Assembly (NCBI GenBank): GCA_031841125.1
Contig: CM063112.1
Location: 65,244,057-65,308,056 of the forward strand
DNA: 64,000 bases
Direction: 5' to 3'
Source of the DNA: Acanthococcus lagerstroemiae
Lineage: Eukaryota > Arthropoda > Insecta > Hemiptera > Eriococcidae
Every line of letters starts with the position of its first letter. Position 1 is the first letter of the stretch. The notes under the pieces were generated by a model. The model worked only from the letters and a program-made list of their open reading frames with translations. It did no database searches and was not told where the DNA came from. Below are positions 60,644 to 64,000 of this stretch, one piece after another. Position numbers and translations under genes: made by a program.

Positions 60644-62146
60644 TGGGACGTTCCTCCGACCACAACCATGTTAGCTCACTTGTAACTTTTCAGTTTAGTA
60701 TATTGATCGATGCGACGTGGTTGGGGGCTGTTATATTCTAAACAAACGACAACGATAACCTTCCACCTGTGAACTCGTTTTATCGCTCGCCTTTACATCG
60801 CATTTTTCGCGTAATATAACTACGGTATTTGTACTGGGAGTACGCCATTTTTGAAACACCTGCGATTCGAAATAGTACCTGTACGTTCGCACGCTCGTAT
60901 CGTGTACTGTTAAGTAAACACTTTGATTTCGTGTGACCTGACCAACAGTGCATCTTTGTTATAACTCCTTTTTCTCTGGAATACGAATTCGTAATAACGA
61001 ACTGTTTATTGTTCGTAGTTTGCTCGCTAAGTAGTCCGTATCGCGTTACTCGGTTGTTGCTCGTACAATGTTGATCGTGTGTACATAACTCGACGTTCTT
61101 CCTTCCCATCGATATTTTCGAAAAACAACTACGTACGCGGGCAATACCTCCGATCGTCACGGTGATGGACAAATAACTGTTACTCGACTCGGTGTTTACC
61201 TACTTGATCAGTCTTCTTCCAAATATACGTACGAGTATGTACAATAATTTTCATATCAATAACTCGCCCTAGTTTTGCCTTCCTTCCCCCCTTTCTTTCT
61301 TTCTTTTATTTATTTATTTATTTTAAATCTTTTATTGATCGTTACCGTTGGAAATGTTTGCGGTCGTTATTCGTTTAATGCGGTTATATGGCTAGATGCT
61401 AGGTGCTGGGTGGTAGACGCGCGTTTGTAGTTTACTTGTTACATATTTTCTACAAATACTAGTAGATATTTCTTTTTGTGGGTTAGGCTTGCGTGGCAGG
61501 TCGTCGGGTTATAAATATTCTAAAACGTCGGATATGGGTATTAATTCGTTAGTTTAAAAAAAATAATATTTGTAATTAGGATTATTTATTATACAAATAC
61601 CTTGTTTATCGTCTACAGTTCGCGGATACGTGCGAGTTTTACGTCAAATTCGGCGCGTGTTTTATTCTAACGTGTTTTCATCCTTTTTGTTTTTTCTCAA
61701 TTAGATTTATGTAATTTGTGGTTGTTGCTTTTCACTTGTGTATATACCGCCCCCAACTTGTTTTGTACCGATTGCAGGTGTAAATACCCTGTCTTTTATT
61801 TTGATTTTACTAATTTCGTTCTATAGAGTTTGCATTTTGTTTTCTGTTTTTCTGATTTTTAATCGATAGTAACTAGTTCGATTTCGTGGACGAGGTCGAA
61901 TTTGTTCTTTAGTTGATCTCCGGATAGTCTCTCTGTTGGTCGTAAAAATTATAGTTAAATAGTTCAAATTTTACGTACGTTGAATTTTATCTACCGGGTT
62001 GTTTAATTTATACGAATAAACGATTTCGTTAATGTAATTTTGTTGGACTTGGTGAATGTCTAATTTTATCTCACAAGTGACTCGGCGAGTAAAGATTCTA
62101 CAACTGTCGGAACGATTTACGATGATTGCAGTACGCTCGAAAACCG
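60644..62146 (+). other. Probable MDH1 3' UTR and downstream DNA
   Basis: No gene is visible. The stretch is T-rich on the plus strand, with many GT/TG-rich segments, and no single convincing polyadenylation signal can be chosen. The AU-rich element at 61307-61325 would lie in the UTR if the transcript is long. Confidence 0.4.
61307..61325 (+). promoter_or_regulatory. AU-rich element (overlapping ATTTA pentamers)
   Basis: Three overlapping ATTTA units (ATTTATTTATTTATTTTA) follow a 28-nt pyrimidine tract. In a 3' UTR such elements recruit mRNA-decay factors. Here they are about 665 bp after the MDH1 stop, so relevance depends on UTR length. Confidence 0.35.
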
Positions 62147-62250
62147 AGTGGATAGCGCGCTGGTCTCGGAATCCGCAGGTCCCGGATTCGAGCCCACGTA
62201 TATGCGGACCGGGCGAACGTCTGGTGCGATAGTATCGTTCTAGGTGATAA
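62147..62250 (+). mobile_element. tRNA-derived SINE head or tRNA pseudogene
   Basis: GTGGATAGCGCGCTGG (about 62149-62164) resembles a Pol III A box, and GGTCCCGGATTCGAGCCC (62179-62196) contains a B box with two changes from GGTTCGANTCC. The anticodon stem does not pair well, so this is not a functional tRNA. The order and the linking TCTCGGAATCCGCAGGT are typical of tRNA-derived SINE heads. The body and tail of the SINE were not delimited. Confidence 0.5.
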
Positions 62251-62534
62251 GAATTTGAAGAATGATCGTGGCAATCAAAATTATGTGTAAATAGAGCAAT
62301 TTTCATGATTTTTCGCTTTTAAAAAATATTAACGTAATGTTGGCGGAGGTTTCAAAAATTTGTGGTGCGTCTCTTAAAATTATATTTTATCCGACCGGCA
62401 GAGGTAAAATAATCACGATGATTAATGTTTATTTATGACAAATACAATAAGAAAAATTTGTGTCTCGTTAAATACACGTACATTACTACACTTCCGAACA
62501 CCTCCGCATTGTTAATAATTTGGAAGTGATTATA

Positions 62535-63290
62535 CGTAGGTATACTACCTATAGCTAAAACGTTATTTGTCGGTAGGTATATTGCCATGACTCACGAATT
62601 ATCTTGTCGGTAGAGTATAATTATTATCTTCTCGCGATAAATATTTCAGTATTGCAGTATGACGCACGAATTATAATGCGCCTGTACATTTTTTTTTGCA
62701 AGTACCATGCCGACATATACTGCGAAAGCGGGAACACGATACTGGCTGCCTTCATTGTGTGCTCTCCGAGGCTCTATTCCACCAACGGCATTACAAGAGT
62801 ATCCATACTTCTATTAGCAAGTCAACACCTTCTCTTCAAATATCAAATGAGAATGCTGCTGTTGCTGATGCAGACCTGTTTTCACTTTATGGATGCGCGC
62901 CAAAAACCATGAGTACTCGTGAGAAGTACAACCTCATCTCACCCGTGATGATGAATATTATCTACTACAGCAGCATTCTCATTTGATGTTTGAAGAGAAG
63001 GTGTTGACTTGCTGATAGAAGTATGGGTACTCTTTATACTGTTGGTGGAATAGAGCCTCGGAGAACACAAAATGAAGGCAGCCAGTGTCGTGTTCCCGCT
63101 TTCGTAGTATATGTCGGCATGGTGCTTGGTGGTTGCAAAAAAAATGTACAGGTGCATTATAATTCGTGCGTCATACTGCAATACTGAAATATTTGTCGCG
63201 AGAAGATAATGTACTCTACCGACAAGATAATTCGTGAGTCATGGTACTGTGTACCTACAAATAACGTTTTAGCCGTAGGTCGTATACTTA
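62535..63290. repeat. Long inverted repeat, ~325-bp arms and ~100-bp loop
   Basis: The left arm (about 62535-62862) and right arm (about 62962-63290) are reverse complements at roughly 90-95%. Shared blocks include AAAACGTTATTTGT, CCATGACTCACGAATTATCT, CATGCCGACATATACT, AAGCGGGAACACGATACTGG-like, CCGAGGCTCTATTCCACCAA and AGTCAACACCTTCTCTTCAA. Small indels (for example ATTACAAGAGTATCC against a TATAAAGAGTACC-like version) differ between arms. One frame runs through the left arm and loop (62696-62986, 96 codons). The structure could be a foldback element or a hairpin-RNA locus. Confidence 0.75.
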
Positions 63291-64000
63291 CCTACAAATA
63301 AAGCCAACCTAATAATTTTAGAAAAATCGAAACAATATAGAAAATAAAAAAAGTTTTACTCTTCCTTTTACCATTATCATCTCTATCGTATAGTCCTACA
63401 TAATCATTCTTTCAAAGCTTCTAGTTTTGGCCGCCAAGGGACGACTCTTTTGATGCACGGTCCGAATAGCAATTCGCTGCATTTCGACCTAGGCCAGCTT
63501 TTTGGCAAGAAGAGAAGAGGGCCATGACAGCCTCCCCGACGTCTCTGAGGTAATGCTCGAAAGGGTGGATTCCAGGGATCGGGTTGAGAGCAAAATTTAA
63601 AAAAGGATAGTTGAAGAAGAATACGCTCGAAATAAGGGTGGTAGAAATAAGTCCTTTCAGCCGCATTCAAATCACACCGAGTCGAATTCTCTTTTTATTC
63701 GCAATTTTCTCCGTACGCTGGGAAGTTGTGTCGCGGAAATACGATAATTGCGGTAGTCTTTGGGTATCGTATCGAATCAACAACTTACCTTCTAAACGAC
63801 CTCAATGTACGGCGTGGCTGGTTAAGGTAGCTCGGTCGCGTTACAATATTCGGTGGGAGGGAAATGGGTACGATAAAACCAAAATCCGAATTGAACGAGT
63901 GTAGCGGTAACTAATCACCAGTACGCAGCTGCGAGATGCTCACCAATCGATTTTGCTATCCGCGTTGTTGTAGACGGAAAGATTTTATTTTTCGACGGCG
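63291..64000. other. Right end, no supportable gene
   Basis: The 63404-63670 minus-strand stretch is open in two frames and is less AT-rich than its surroundings, hinting at repeat-derived coding sequence, but I recognise no motif. A possible minus-strand donor (AGAAG|GTAAGT) at about 63792 may mark an exon of a gene continuing past the window. Confidence 0.3.

Noticed and set aside
62147..62222. Functional tRNA gene
   Set aside because: Anticodon and T stems do not pair properly and the acceptor stem is absent; a SINE head or pseudogene fits better.
1..64000. CRISPR arrays, bacterial operons, phage or restriction systems
   Set aside because: No regularly spaced identical repeats, ribosome-binding sites or prokaryotic genes; all real genes here are intron-split animal genes.

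Overview
The window is eukaryotic, from an arthropod and most likely an insect. The evidence is short spliced introns with GT..AG ends, intron-split orthologues of animal housekeeping genes, and mariner, hAT-like, Harbinger-like and Mutator-like elements with non-LTR retrotransposon debris. Frequent taggtac/acctat strings and a FLYWCH fragment suggest, weakly, a sternorrhynchan hemipteran (aphid or mealybug type). There is no sign of bacterial operons, CRISPR arrays or phage genes.

Three genes can be read almost completely by joining exons whose splice phases agree. (1) TMEM87, a seven-transmembrane GOLD-domain Golgi protein, lies on the minus strand at 25844-36225. (2) DHX57, a DEAH-box RNA helicase with UBA, CCCH and RWD modules, lies on the plus strand at 41286-49075 in 20 coding exons. 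(3) Cytosolic malate dehydrogenase MDH1 lies on the plus strand at 57315-60643 in 6 coding exons (331 aa). TMEM87 and DHX57 are divergent, and the 5 kb between them is almost entirely transposon-derived. At the left are a small Tudor-domain gene (2338-4448, plus; 3' end uncertain) and a PAM2-motif, proline-rich protein (7033-8511, plus). One orphan coding exon lies at 13210-13551 (minus).

Layout: 1-2.1 kb, minisatellites and two foldback elements. 2.3-8.5 kb, Tudor gene, an hAT-like MITE with target duplication, and the PAM2 gene. 8.5-25 kb, gene-poor sequence with one orphan exon, a clean hairpin, LINE debris and a diverged satellite. 25-36 kb, TMEM87, whose introns hold a Harbinger-like MITE, a LINE endonuclease relic, a deleted mariner, a minisatellite and a LINE reverse transcriptase relic. 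36.7-41 kb, five inverted-repeat elements side by side. 41-49 kb, DHX57. 49-54 kb, low-complexity DNA with tandem repeats and a purine-rich repeat block. 54.8-56.5 kb, nested nonautonomous DNA transposons. 57-60.6 kb, MDH1. 60.6-64 kb, probable MDH1 3' UTR, a tRNA-like SINE head and a 0.75 kb near-perfect inverted repeat.

The genes are unrelated in function (central metabolism, RNA helicase, Golgi membrane protein, germline-type Tudor protein), so no pathway is encoded here. The most unusual content is the inverted-repeat fraction: a foldback family that mixes and matches arms and core, nested insertions with readable target duplications and an apparent footprint, two inverted copies of one element bracketing DHX57, and several long hairpins that could feed small-RNA pathways.
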